Source: CAZEUZ01 sp964515805 (lineage in GTDB: Bacteria > Pseudomonadota > Gammaproteobacteria > Pseudomonadales > Cellvibrionaceae). From it: 14,551 nucleotides of DNA. Below, in pieces: positions 6,940 through 13,940 of the stretch (position 1 is its first letter; each line of letters begins with the position of its first letter). Below the pieces are notes generated by a model, which was not told where the DNA came from, ran no database searches, and worked only from the letters and a program-made list of their open reading frames with translations. The stretch spans positions 1 to 14,551 of the forward strand of contig CAZEUZ010000185.1 in the NCBI GenBank assembly GCA_964515805.1, in the 5' to 3' direction. Made by a program: the position numbers and the translations under genes.

Positions 6940-7658
6940 CACAACCGGTTACTCTGCTGTTGCCGTAAGATAAATTCGGCAAGACGAAGATCTTCCGAAT
7001 GAGTAATCTTGATGTTATCTTTACGACCAGGTAACACCTTTGGCATATAACCTCCTATTTCAACGGCTGAAGCGTCATCCGTTATCGAAACACTATCAGA
7101 GACAGCCCGAAGCAGGCATCGATACAACAAATCATAACGAAATACTTGAGGTGTCTGAGCACGCCAAATTGTGTGTCGGTCCAGTGTAGAACTGATTCGT
7201 TGGTCAGCTACTTGTTTCAAGGTATCGTCACTGGCAACAGCCAATATGCCGCCAATCTCCTCCCCACCCAGAGTTTCCAACATAGACTCGACTGTTTCAG
7301 TCATTATGCAAGCACGAGCGGCATCATGTATCAGTACCCAATCCTTTTTTTGCGCCTGTTTACGAATATGTTTTAAAGCTTCCAAGACGGAAAGGCTGCG
7401 TTCTTCGCCTCCAATAACCGTTTGTATTCTAGGGTCCTGAGAACAACTTAGCGTTTGCCAGTGTCGATCTTCAGCATGGAGGCTGACAATAATTTTCTCC
7501 ACATTATCTAGCGATAAAAGTTTCTCGAGTGTTATTTCAATAACAGTGTGATCAAGCAAAGGCAGATACTGTTTGGGCAAATCGGCATCCATGCGGGAAC
7601 CTCTGCCGGCAGCTGGAACGATAATCCAAAGAGACTCTTCAGGTTGCCGCTGCTGCAT
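6939..7658 (-). CDS. ispD: 2-C-methyl-D-erythritol 4-phosphate cytidylyltransferase
   Basis: IspD transfers CMP from CTP to methylerythritol 4-phosphate, the third step of the MEP pathway. The 239-residue protein begins with the nucleotidyltransferase signature VPAAGRGSRM followed by LPKQYL; R22 and K29 correspond to the catalytic Arg and Lys. HDAARACI matches the family HDAARPxx motif, with Ala in place of the usual Pro. The C-terminal GRKDNIKITHSEDLRLAE is diagnostic. It starts one base after the ftsB stop and overlaps ispF, so ftsB, ispD and ispF are probably translationally coupled. The ftsB-ispD-ispF order is standard in gammaproteobacteria. Its CTP is supplied by PyrG from the same operon. 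Confidence 0.96.
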   Translation of the reverse strand: MQQRQPEESLWIIVPAAGRGSRMDADLPKQYLPLLDHTVIEITLEKLLSLDNVEKIIVSLHAEDRHWQTLSCSQDPRIQTVIGGEERSLSVLEALKHIRKQAQKKDWVLIHDAARACIMTETVESMLETLGGEEIGGILAVASDDTLKQVADQRISSTLDRHTIWRAQTPQVFRYDLLYRCLLRAVSDSVSITDDASAVEIGGYMPKVLPGRKDNIKITHSEDLRLAEFILRQQQSNRL

Positions 7659-7659
7659 A

Positions 7660-7938
7660 TCAGTTTGAAGGTTCTACTACCATAAAAAAAGTCTCGCCTT
7701 GTTTTATCATCCCCATTTGTTCTCGAGCGCGTTCTTCAATGAGCCCGTCACCCGACTTTAATTCTTCTACTTCCAGGGCTATGATACGATTCTGTTCTTC
7801 TAACACTTCATTCTTGGTTTGCTGTTGATCTATTTGCCGTTGCAATTCAAGTTGATGAGCTACGCTGCCCTCACCTACCCATAATCGATATTGCAAGCTG
7901 ACTAGTAGGATAAAGAGAACAACAACAATCCATTTCAT
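7660..7938 (-). CDS. ftsB: Cell division protein FtsB
   Basis: FtsB is a bitopic inner-membrane protein that forms a complex with FtsL and FtsQ and helps activate septal peptidoglycan synthesis. The 92-residue product has the expected plan. A very short cytoplasmic N-terminus (MKW) precedes one membrane helix (about residues 3-20). A periplasmic coiled coil rich in Gln, Leu and Glu (about 27-62) follows. The conserved end IEERAREQMGMIKQGETFF is the FtsB/DivIC signature. It is slightly shorter than the 103-residue E. coli form. Position between eno and ispD supports FtsB over FtsL. Confidence 0.92.
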   Translation of the reverse strand: MKWIVVVLFILLVSLQYRLWVGEGSVAHQLELQRQIDQQQTKNEVLEEQNRIIALEVEELKSGDGLIEERAREQMGMIKQGETFFMVVEPSN

Positions 7939-7989
7939 AATAGCTTAAGCGTTGAAATTTATAGCCTGCAAATAATCAAACTCATAGGC

Positions 7990-9279
7990 CTATTTATTAA
8001 ATTCCGCCTTGCCGCGATATGCTGCCTCATTGCCCAATTCGGCTTCAATCCTCAATAGACGATTATATTTTGCAACCCGGTCAGAGCGGCAAAGAGAGCC
8101 TGTTTTAATTTGACCGGCGGCAGTGGCGACGGCAAGATCGGCGATGGTTGTATCTTCTGTCTCGCCCGATCTGTGGGAAATAACGGCAGCGTAATCGGCA
8201 TCCTTAGCCATTTGGATGGCATCTAAGGTTTCAGAAAGCGAGCCAATTTGGTTGAATTTAATCAAAATAGCATTGGCGATATGTTGATCAATGCCCTTTT
8301 TTAAAATTCGAGTGTTGGTAACAAACAAATCATCGCCTACTAGCTGTACCCGATCACCGATTTTCTTCGTTTGATAATCCCAACCGTCCCAATCAGACTC
8401 GTCACAGCCGTCTTCGATAGAAATAATTGGGTACTGATCACACAGTTTCGACAAATAATCACTGAATCCTTCGGAACTATATACCTGGCCTTCGCCTTTT
8501 AAGTTGTATTCACCATCCTGATAAAATTCGGAGGCGGCGCAGTCCAATGCCAGAGTGACGTCGGTGCCAAGTATGTAACCGGCTTTTTCAGTGGCAATTT
8601 TAATAACTTCTAGCGCCTCCGCATTGGAAGAGAGATTGGGCGCAAAACCCCCTTCATCGCCTACGGCTGTACTTAATCCTTTATGCGAAAGTACCTTTTT
8701 TAGCGAATGGAAAATTTCAGCGCCAATCTGCAGTGCTTCGGCAAACGTTGTCGCCGCTATCGGTTGAATCATAAATTCCTGAATATCGACATTATTGTCG
8801 GCATGTTCACCACCATTGAGAATATTCATCATCGGTACCGGCATAGTGTATTTCCCGGCGGTGTTATTAATAGCTGCAATATGCTGATAGAGTGGTATGT
8901 TTTGTGCGGCAGCCGCTGCTTTGGCGTTAGCCAGTGATACCGCTAAAATAGCGTTGGCACCTAATACAGATTTATTTTCAGTGCCATCCATATCAATCAT
9001 GGCTTTGTCGATCATTCGTTGATCAACAGCGTCCTTATTCATCAATGTAGTTTTAATCCTGGTGTTAATGTTTTCCACTGCATTGAGTACGCCTTTACCC
9101 AAGTAACGATTCGAATCGTTATCCCGCAGCTCTAATGCTTCCCGAGAACCGGTAGAAGCGCCGGAAGGCGCACAGGCGGAACCAACGGCACCGTTATCCA
9201 AAATAACATCGGCATTGACGGTGGGGTTACCACGTGAATCCAATACTTCAAAAGCCTTAATATCAACAATTTTCGTCAT
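7990..9279 (-). CDS. eno: Enolase (phosphopyruvate hydratase)
   Basis: Enolase interconverts 2-phosphoglycerate and phosphoenolpyruvate in glycolysis and gluconeogenesis; in many bacteria it also joins the RNA degradosome. The 429-residue protein is full length. Visible hallmarks are the mobile loop APSGASTGSREALELRD, the catalytic acid E209 in AVGDEGGFAPN, the Mg2+ ligands in ALDCAAS, SIEDGCDESDWDGW and VGDDLFVTN, the catalytic base K341 in ILIKFNQIGS, and the substrate loop SHRSGETED. The ATG at 9279 has a good GGAG site nine bases upstream (9289-9292). The 76-base gap to kdsA is AT-rich and could carry an extra promoter, but none is convincing. Its product phosphoenolpyruvate is a substrate of KdsA. 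Confidence 0.98.
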   Translation of the reverse strand: MTKIVDIKAFEVLDSRGNPTVNADVILDNGAVGSACAPSGASTGSREALELRDNDSNRYLGKGVLNAVENINTRIKTTLMNKDAVDQRMIDKAMIDMDGTENKSVLGANAILAVSLANAKAAAAAQNIPLYQHIAAINNTAGKYTMPVPMMNILNGGEHADNNVDIQEFMIQPIAATTFAEALQIGAEIFHSLKKVLSHKGLSTAVGDEGGFAPNLSSNAEALEVIKIATEKAGYILGTDVTLALDCAASEFYQDGEYNLKGEGQVYSSEGFSDYLSKLCDQYPIISIEDGCDESDWDGWDYQTKKIGDRVQLVGDDLFVTNTRILKKGIDQHIANAILIKFNQIGSLSETLDAIQMAKDADYAAVISHRSGETEDTTIADLAVATAAGQIKTGSLCRSDRVAKYNRLLRIEAELGNEAAYRGKAEFNK

Positions 9280-9355
9280 TTTTCGAATCTCCGTGTAGAG
9301 GCGTCAATCATTTTAATTAATATTAGAATTAACAGTAGATAGTTACTGAGAAAAG

Positions 9356-10207
9356 CTACTCTATAGTTAATTCAGGCAACTGTTTTACCACGTTGTCTAC
9401 CGCTTTCATCTGTATTAAAAAAGGTTCTAATTTGTCCAATGGCAAAGCACTGGGGCCATCGCATTTGGCACGATCAGGTTCTGGATGTGCTTCCAAAAAT
9501 AAGCCGGCCAAGCCTATCGCTAGACCGGCGCGAGCAAGCTCTACTATCTGGTCGCGACGTCCACCCGACGCTTCGGCGCTAGGGTCGCGATATTGCAATG
9601 CATGGGTTGCATCAAAAATCAACGGTGCACCATCGCTAATAGCCTTCATAACACCGAAGCCCAGCATATCGACAACAAGGTTATTGTAACCAAAACAACT
9701 ACCTCGTTCACATAACAATAATTTATCATTACCGCATTGCTGAAACTTTGCAATAATATTACTTATTTGGTCAGGGCTAATAAATTGTGGTTTCTTGATA
9801 TTAATAACTGCTTGCGTATTTGCCATTGCCACGACCAGATCCGTCTGCCTCGCCAAGAAAGCCGGTAACTGAATAATATCGCAAATCTCTGCCACCGGAT
9901 CTACTTGATTTACTTCGTGCACGTCGGTAATCACAGGTACCTGAAAGGTATCTTTAATTTCTTCCAATATTTTTAAACCGCTTTCCAGCCCCGGCCCTCG
10001 ATAGGAATCAATAGAAGAGCGATTGGCCTTGTCGAACGATGCTTTAAAAATATAGGGTATATGCAACTTGTCGGTGATGCGAATATAGTGCTCGGCAATT
10101 TGTAGCGCAAGATCACGTGATTCCAATACGTTCATGCCACCTATAAGCACAAAAGGCTTATCGTTAGCGATATTGATGTTGCCTACTTGAATGACTTTCG
10201 CTTTCAT
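9356..10207 (-). CDS. kdsA: 3-deoxy-8-phosphooctulonate synthase (Kdo-8-phosphate synthase)
   Basis: KdsA condenses phosphoenolpyruvate with arabinose 5-phosphate to give Kdo-8-phosphate, the precursor of the Kdo joining lipid A to core oligosaccharide. The 283-residue barrel enzyme is nearly the same length as the E. coli form. It shows GGMNVLESRDLAL, FKASFDKANRSS, RGPGLE, DVHE, QLPAFLARQTDLV, KKPQFISP, DATHALQ, and EAHPEPDRAKCDGPSALPL. Asn26 stands where metal-dependent enzymes have a cysteine, so it should be of the metal-independent class. It starts four bases after the pyrG stop, so the two genes are surely cotranscribed. The ribosome site is weak, which may mean coupling to pyrG translation. 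Confidence 0.97.
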   Translation of the reverse strand: MKAKVIQVGNINIANDKPFVLIGGMNVLESRDLALQIAEHYIRITDKLHIPYIFKASFDKANRSSIDSYRGPGLESGLKILEEIKDTFQVPVITDVHEVNQVDPVAEICDIIQLPAFLARQTDLVVAMANTQAVINIKKPQFISPDQISNIIAKFQQCGNDKLLLCERGSCFGYNNLVVDMLGFGVMKAISDGAPLIFDATHALQYRDPSAEASGGRRDQIVELARAGLAIGLAGLFLEAHPEPDRAKCDGPSALPLDKLEPFLIQMKAVDNVVKQLPELTIE

Positions 10208-10211
10208 TAAT

Positions 10212-11849
10212 TTAAGTCACCGGTTTTTGTTGAGAATGTTTTATTGCCGCTTCGACAAAACTGGTAAATAGGGGGTGGCCATCCCTTGGAGTCGAGGTAA
10301 ATTCCGGGTGAAACTGACAGGCGATAAACCAGGGATGAGTGGGAATTTCTATCATTTCTACAAGACTCTTATCTGCTGACCAGCCACTGATTTTTAGTCC
10401 TGCCGATTCCAGTTTATCCGCATAGTTGCTGTTGAATTCATAGCGGTGGCGGTGCCGTTCAAAAATAGTGTCACTCTCATAGATAGCACCCGCCTTAGAG
10501 TCGGTAACCAGATGACAGGTTTGGCTACCGAGACGCATTGTCCCACCCAAATGAGAATCGTCATCTCGCAGCTCACGCTGACCCGATGTCGAGATCCATT
10601 CAGTAATCAAGCCAATAACAGGGTGCGCTGTTTCTCTGTTAAATTCAGTACTATTGGCGTCAGTCAGACCAGCGACATTGCGTGCAAATTCGATAATAGC
10701 AGAGTGCATGCCTAAACATATGCCGAGATAGGGGATGTCATTTTCCCTAGCGTAGCGAACAGCGGCTAATTTGCCTTCAAGACCGCGGTTACCGAAACCA
10801 CCGGGTACCAATATCGCATCGACACTCTTCAATAAATCGACACCATGAATTTCTACGTCTTCAGCATTGATGTGACTCACTCTTACATGTGTGCGCATAT
10901 GAATGCCTGCATGAATCAACGCTTCATTTAATGATTTATAGGCATCGGGCAATTCTGTATATTTGCCTACCATAGCGATGGCAATTTCCTGTTCGGGATG
11001 CAATTTTCGCTCTACAACACCGTCCCATTCAGCTAAGTCAGCGGGTGATGCCGAAATACCAAAATTTTCAAGAATGATATTGTCAAGCTCCTGTTCCATT
11101 AACAATCGTGGTACAGAATAGATCACTTTTGCATCGGGAAGTGGCACTACCGCCCGTTGTTCGACATTGGTAAACAGGGCAATTTTTCGCCGTGAGTCTT
11201 CATCGATCATTTGCTCTGAACGGCATAACAATACATCGGGTTGCAAACCAATAGAACGCAACTCCTTTACCGAATGCTGTGTCGGTTTAGTCTTAGTTTC
11301 ACCGGCGGTACTGATATAAGGCACCAACGTAAGATGAACCAACTGTGTTTTTTTAGCGCCTAACTCTACCGTCAGCTGTCGCACTGCTTCCAAAAATGGC
11401 TGTGATTCAATATCGCCAACAGTCCCACCAATTTCTATTAATGCGATATCAGCTGTTGAGGCACCATCAATAATGCGTCGTTTGATCTCATCGGTAATAT
11501 GTGGAATTACTTGTACCGTACCTCCTAAGTAATCTCCGCGGCGTTCTTTCTGTAATACGGTCTCGTACACTCGTCCGGCAGTAAAGTTATTGCGCTTGGT
11601 CATTTTGGTGCGCAAAAATCTTTCATAGTGACCAAGATCCAGATCTGTTTCCGCCCCATCTTCTGTCACAAATACTTCCCCGTGTTGAAAAGGACTCATA
11701 GTGCCAGGATCTACATTGATGTAAGGATCGAGCTTGAGTATGGTGACAGTTAAGCCACGAGCTTCGAGAATGGCGGCTAACGATGCCGATGCAATGCCTT
11801 TACCCAGGGAAGAGACTACACCGCCGGTGACAAAAATATAATTGGTCAT
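10212..11849 (-). CDS. pyrG: CTP synthase (glutamine-hydrolysing)
   Basis: PyrG aminates UTP to CTP with ATP and glutamine. The 545-residue protein has the synthetase domain (1 to about 266), starting NYIFVTGGVVSSLGKGI with the P-loop-like segment and continuing with LDPYINVDPGTMSPFQHGEV and IGGTVGDIES. A class I glutamine amidotransferase domain follows, with G-G-F-G-N-R-G, nucleophile C378 in GICLGMH, and the His/Glu of CQFHPEFTSTP. One oddity: residue 382 after the nucleophile loop is His (codon CAC), where E. coli and most homologues have Gln383, a glutamine-contacting residue. The gene heads the minus-strand operon and diverges from the GT9 gene. CTP feeds IspD and, through CMP-Kdo, the LPS pathway. 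Confidence 0.97.
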   Translation of the reverse strand: MTNYIFVTGGVVSSLGKGIASASLAAILEARGLTVTILKLDPYINVDPGTMSPFQHGEVFVTEDGAETDLDLGHYERFLRTKMTKRNNFTAGRVYETVLQKERRGDYLGGTVQVIPHITDEIKRRIIDGASTADIALIEIGGTVGDIESQPFLEAVRQLTVELGAKKTQLVHLTLVPYISTAGETKTKPTQHSVKELRSIGLQPDVLLCRSEQMIDEDSRRKIALFTNVEQRAVVPLPDAKVIYSVPRLLMEQELDNIILENFGISASPADLAEWDGVVERKLHPEQEIAIAMVGKYTELPDAYKSLNEALIHAGIHMRTHVRVSHINAEDVEIHGVDLLKSVDAILVPGGFGNRGLEGKLAAVRYARENDIPYLGICLGMHSAIIEFARNVAGLTDANSTEFNRETAHPVIGLITEWISTSGQRELRDDDSHLGGTMRLGSQTCHLVTDSKAGAIYESDTIFERHRHRYEFNSNYADKLESAGLKISGWSADKSLVEMIEIPTHPWFIACQFHPEFTSTPRDGHPLFTSFVEAAIKHSQQKPVT

Positions 11850-11878
11850 TCAATACACTTAATATCTAGTTGCTATCT

Positions 11879-11906
11879 ATCATTAAAGCTAATAAGGTAA
11901 TGTCAA
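11879..11906 (-). promoter_or_regulatory. pyrG: Probable pyrG operon promoter
   Basis: On the minus strand a perfect -35 box TTGACA (complement of 11901-11906) is followed after 16 bases by AATGAT (complement of 11879-11884), four of six matches to TATAAT. Transcription would begin near 11872, about 22 bases before the pyrG ATG. No CTP-sensing attenuator of the Bacillus type (a G/C start followed by a hairpin) is evident. The pair is the only good one in the divergent gap. Confidence 0.45.
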
Positions 11907-11964
11907 AAAATAAACGTAAGCAAGTAATCACGCATCAGAAAACTTAGCCAAAGTAGAGACTGAA

Positions 11965-13032
11965 TTGACTATTTCATTGCCTTTGCAAAAGCAGCCAAAA
12001 ACTATTTGTATTTTACGGTTGTCTGCGATTGGCGATGTCATGCATGTCTTGCCAATTATCCACAATTTACAAAAACATTGGCCGCGAACAAAAATAACCT
12101 GGATTATTGGTCGCACGGAAGCGCAGTTAGTGGCAGGTCTACAAGACGTAGAGTTTATCATTTTTGACAAATCAAAGGGAATGAAAGTTTACCTGGAGCT
12201 CTACAGGCAACTGCAAACTAGGCAATTCGATGTATTGCTGCATATGCAGGCCGCATTGCGAGCCAGCTTAGCCAGTTTGCTGGTTAAATCATCGATTAAG
12301 GTGGGATTTGACCGTGTACGCGCTGTCGATATGCAATGGCTATTTACCAATCATCGTATTGCCGCAATTGAACGCCAGCATGTTTTGGACGGATTTTTTG
12401 AATTTATCGACGTCCTGGGCGTAACCGGTCATGAGCTGCAATGGCCTATGGTGATACCTTCGGAATCAGCAGCCATAGTTAACGATTATTTTAATCAACG
12501 ACCATTGCTAGTAATTAACCCTTGTACCAGTCAACGACGACGCAATTGGCGGGACTGGTATCCGAGATACTATGCGAGAGTTATTGATTATGCCTTAACT
12601 CACTACGATCTTCAGATAGCACTAACAGGCGCTGATATTCAACGCGAACACATTATGGCTAATACTATTTTGGGCAAGGTTTCTCAGAAAAATAAAGTTC
12701 GTGTTACTAATTTGGTCGGCAAAACAAATCTCAAAACACTGGCCGCAATATTGCAACGAGCTGATGTTGTTATTTCTCCGGATACCGGCCCGGCCCATAT
12801 AGCCAATGGATTGGGAACGCCTGTTATCGGTCTTTACGCCACCTCAAATCCAAAACGCACAGGGCCTTACTTTTCGCAGTGGACAATCAATAAATATCCG
12901 CAAGCTTTGGAGATGCAGGGACTAAATGAAAAACAAGTAAAGTGGGGTCGCCGCGTACGTGACCCGAAGGCATTGGATTTAATTACAGTAAAGGATGTTA
13001 TTGAACAGCTTGATAAGCTGTTCAATAGGTGA
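11965..13032 (+). CDS. GT9 family glycosyltransferase, probable LPS heptosyltransferase (WaaC-like)
   Basis: The 355-residue protein is a GT-B fold, glycosyltransferase family 9 enzyme. Members move heptose from ADP-heptose to the LPS inner core on the cytoplasmic face of the inner membrane. The N-terminal domain opens with ILRLSAIGDVMHVLP, the GT9 acceptor-side motif, and contains LLHMQAALRASLASLLVK and VGFDRVRAVD. The C-terminal donor domain has INPCTSQRRRNW, ALTGAD, NLVGKTNLKTLAAILQRADV and the signature ISPDTGPAHIANGLGTP followed by GLYATSNPKRTGPY. The start is uncertain. TTG at 11965 is the first start codon in frame after a stop at 11917 and follows GAG by six bases; TTG codons at 11977 and 11983 also precede the conserved strand. 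With gmhA and gmhB nearby, heptose is the likely donor, but position-specific naming as WaaC, WaaF or WaaQ is not possible. Confidence 0.85.
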   Translation: MTISLPLQKQPKTICILRLSAIGDVMHVLPIIHNLQKHWPRTKITWIIGRTEAQLVAGLQDVEFIIFDKSKGMKVYLELYRQLQTRQFDVLLHMQAALRASLASLLVKSSIKVGFDRVRAVDMQWLFTNHRIAAIERQHVLDGFFEFIDVLGVTGHELQWPMVIPSESAAIVNDYFNQRPLLVINPCTSQRRRNWRDWYPRYYARVIDYALTHYDLQIALTGADIQREHIMANTILGKVSQKNKVRVTNLVGKTNLKTLAAILQRADVVISPDTGPAHIANGLGTPVIGLYATSNPKRTGPYFSQWTINKYPQALEMQGLNEKQVKWGRRVRDPKALDLITVKDVIEQLDKLFNR

Positions 13033-13050
13033 TGTAAAAAATTTTAAAAA

Positions 13051-13075
13051 GGTGGGGCACATAGTCTGCCCCACC
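13051..13075. terminator. Bidirectional rho-independent terminator between convergent genes
   Basis: GGTGGGGCA (13051-13059) and TGCCCCACC (13067-13075) form a perfect nine-pair GC-rich stem with a seven-base loop. On the minus strand the stem is followed by a long T-rich tract (complement of 13033-13050), an excellent terminator for the lipoprotein gene at 13095-13580. On the plus strand it follows the GT9 stop by 18 bases, with a weaker AATATTTAT tail. Confidence 0.88.
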
Positions 13076-13094
13076 AATATTTATAGGGCTTTGC

Positions 13095-13580
13095 CTACTC
13101 TTGTTCTATCAGCTTCCAATGACTACCAGAGCCTAGATTAGCCGCGGCGCTTTTAATAGCTGCATTTTCAGCTTTTGAACCGGCAGTGTTTATGGACTGT
13201 CCAGTGCCTTTGCTTTTAAGTTGAATATAACCATCATCCAACTCGAGTTTCTGCCACAGCGCATTGTCTCCCAGCTCATCTGTCTGTTCTAACGGTTGAT
13301 TTTGGCCTGCTATTCCCGATATAAATAGCTGTGATTGTTTACTGAGAATTTGGTAGAAACCGTCACCCGCGTCAATGAGTTCCCATAGCCCATTGTCACC
13401 ACTGGGCGCTGATTGCTGCTTCAATCCAGATCCGCTCTCCGTTGAACCGTCAGTAGAAATATAATAACCACTTTTCTTGTTTTCAATTTGGTAATAAGTT
13501 TTGTCTTCGCCACAAGCAGCAATAAGAACACCTAAGGCGGCAACGCATATCATTGCTAATATATTATTTGGACCTTTCAT
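13095..13580 (-). CDS. Outer-membrane-type lipoprotein with ricin-like beta-trefoil domain
   Basis: The 161-residue protein has a lipoprotein signal peptide: a basic start, a hydrophobic core, and a lipobox ending I-A-A before C23. Gly follows at +2, so Lol sorting to the outer membrane is expected. The mature part (about 27-160) shows three related units, each with an aromatic start, a Ser/Gly strand and a Trp end: YYQIENKKSGYYIS ending LWELID; FYQILSKQSQLFIS ending LWQKLE; and YIQLKSKGTGQSIN ending HWKLIE. This threefold pattern is that of RICIN-type beta-trefoil modules, often carbohydrate binding. No enzyme domain is attached and no ligand can be named. GAGGAAA lies seven bases before the ATG, supporting the start. 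It diverges from the beta-gamma-crystallin gene and converges on the GT9 gene. I do not recognise a named family member. Confidence 0.75.
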   Translation of the reverse strand: MKGPNNILAMICVAALGVLIAACGEDKTYYQIENKKSGYYISTDGSTESGSGLKQQSAPSGDNGLWELIDAGDGFYQILSKQSQLFISGIAGQNQPLEQTDELGDNALWQKLELDDGYIQLKSKGTGQSINTAGSKAENAAIKSAAANLGSGSHWKLIEQE

Positions 13581-13619
13581 TATTTTTCCTCACGGTTGAT
13601 TTCTAAAAAGAGTAGATAA

Positions 13620-13647
13620 ATTGAATATTGTTTATTAAAGTTTCCAA
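13620..13647 (-). promoter_or_regulatory. Possible promoter of the beta-trefoil lipoprotein gene
   Basis: On the minus strand TTGGAA (complement of 13642-13647) and TTCAAT (complement of 13620-13625) are separated by 16 bases; each matches four of six consensus positions. Transcription would start about 30 bases before the ATG. The AT-rich setting makes chance matches common. Confidence 0.3.
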
Positions 13648-13752
13648 GAACTCGAAGCTAGCAAAAATTTTATTAAATGGCAAATTTGACTCCGCGAATA
13701 GCGTCATTCAAAAGTCGAAATAGATGCGACATTTTTTCATGGTTTAGATTGG

Positions 13753-13781
13753 TTGACATAGCAACTTGGAAGGTTCAGTAT
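13753..13781 (+). promoter_or_regulatory. Possible promoter of the beta-gamma-crystallin gene
   Basis: A perfect -35 box TTGACA (13753-13758) is followed after 17 bases by CAGTAT (13776-13781), three of six matches. The start would be near 13788, leaving a leader of about 150 bases. The -35 box is convincing, the -10 weak. A closer AT-rich promoter cannot be excluded. Confidence 0.3.
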
Positions 13782-13940
13782 TCGGCGTGAGCGTCAAAAT
13801 TCAAATAAAGTCAGCTATCTCTTTAAGCTCAATGAACCTGAGCAGATGGCCGTTTTAATTAGAACTTTGGCATTCTTCATTCAAATTGAAAAGTAATTGA
13901 AATTACTGACCAATTAATAACTAAAATGGGAGAATATGTT

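Larger units (their letters stand above)
13581..13925. other. AT-rich intergenic region between divergent exported-protein genes
   Basis: These 345 bases hold no complete gene. Items seen are two candidate divergent promoters (listed separately); a small hairpin GTCG (13714-13717)/CGAC (13727-13730) followed by six T residues, resembling a short plus-strand terminator; and a 44-codon open stretch at 13762-13896 (plus) without an ATG at its start, which translates to a protein-like sequence containing VSYLFKLNEPEQMAVLIRTL. That stretch may be the end of a decayed gene or chance. A small RNA ending at the hairpin is possible but unsupported. Confidence 0.5.

Noticed and set aside
9393..9689. 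98-codon plus-strand frame inside kdsA
   Set aside because: It is antisense to highly conserved KdsA motifs, and its sequence mirrors that coding constraint.
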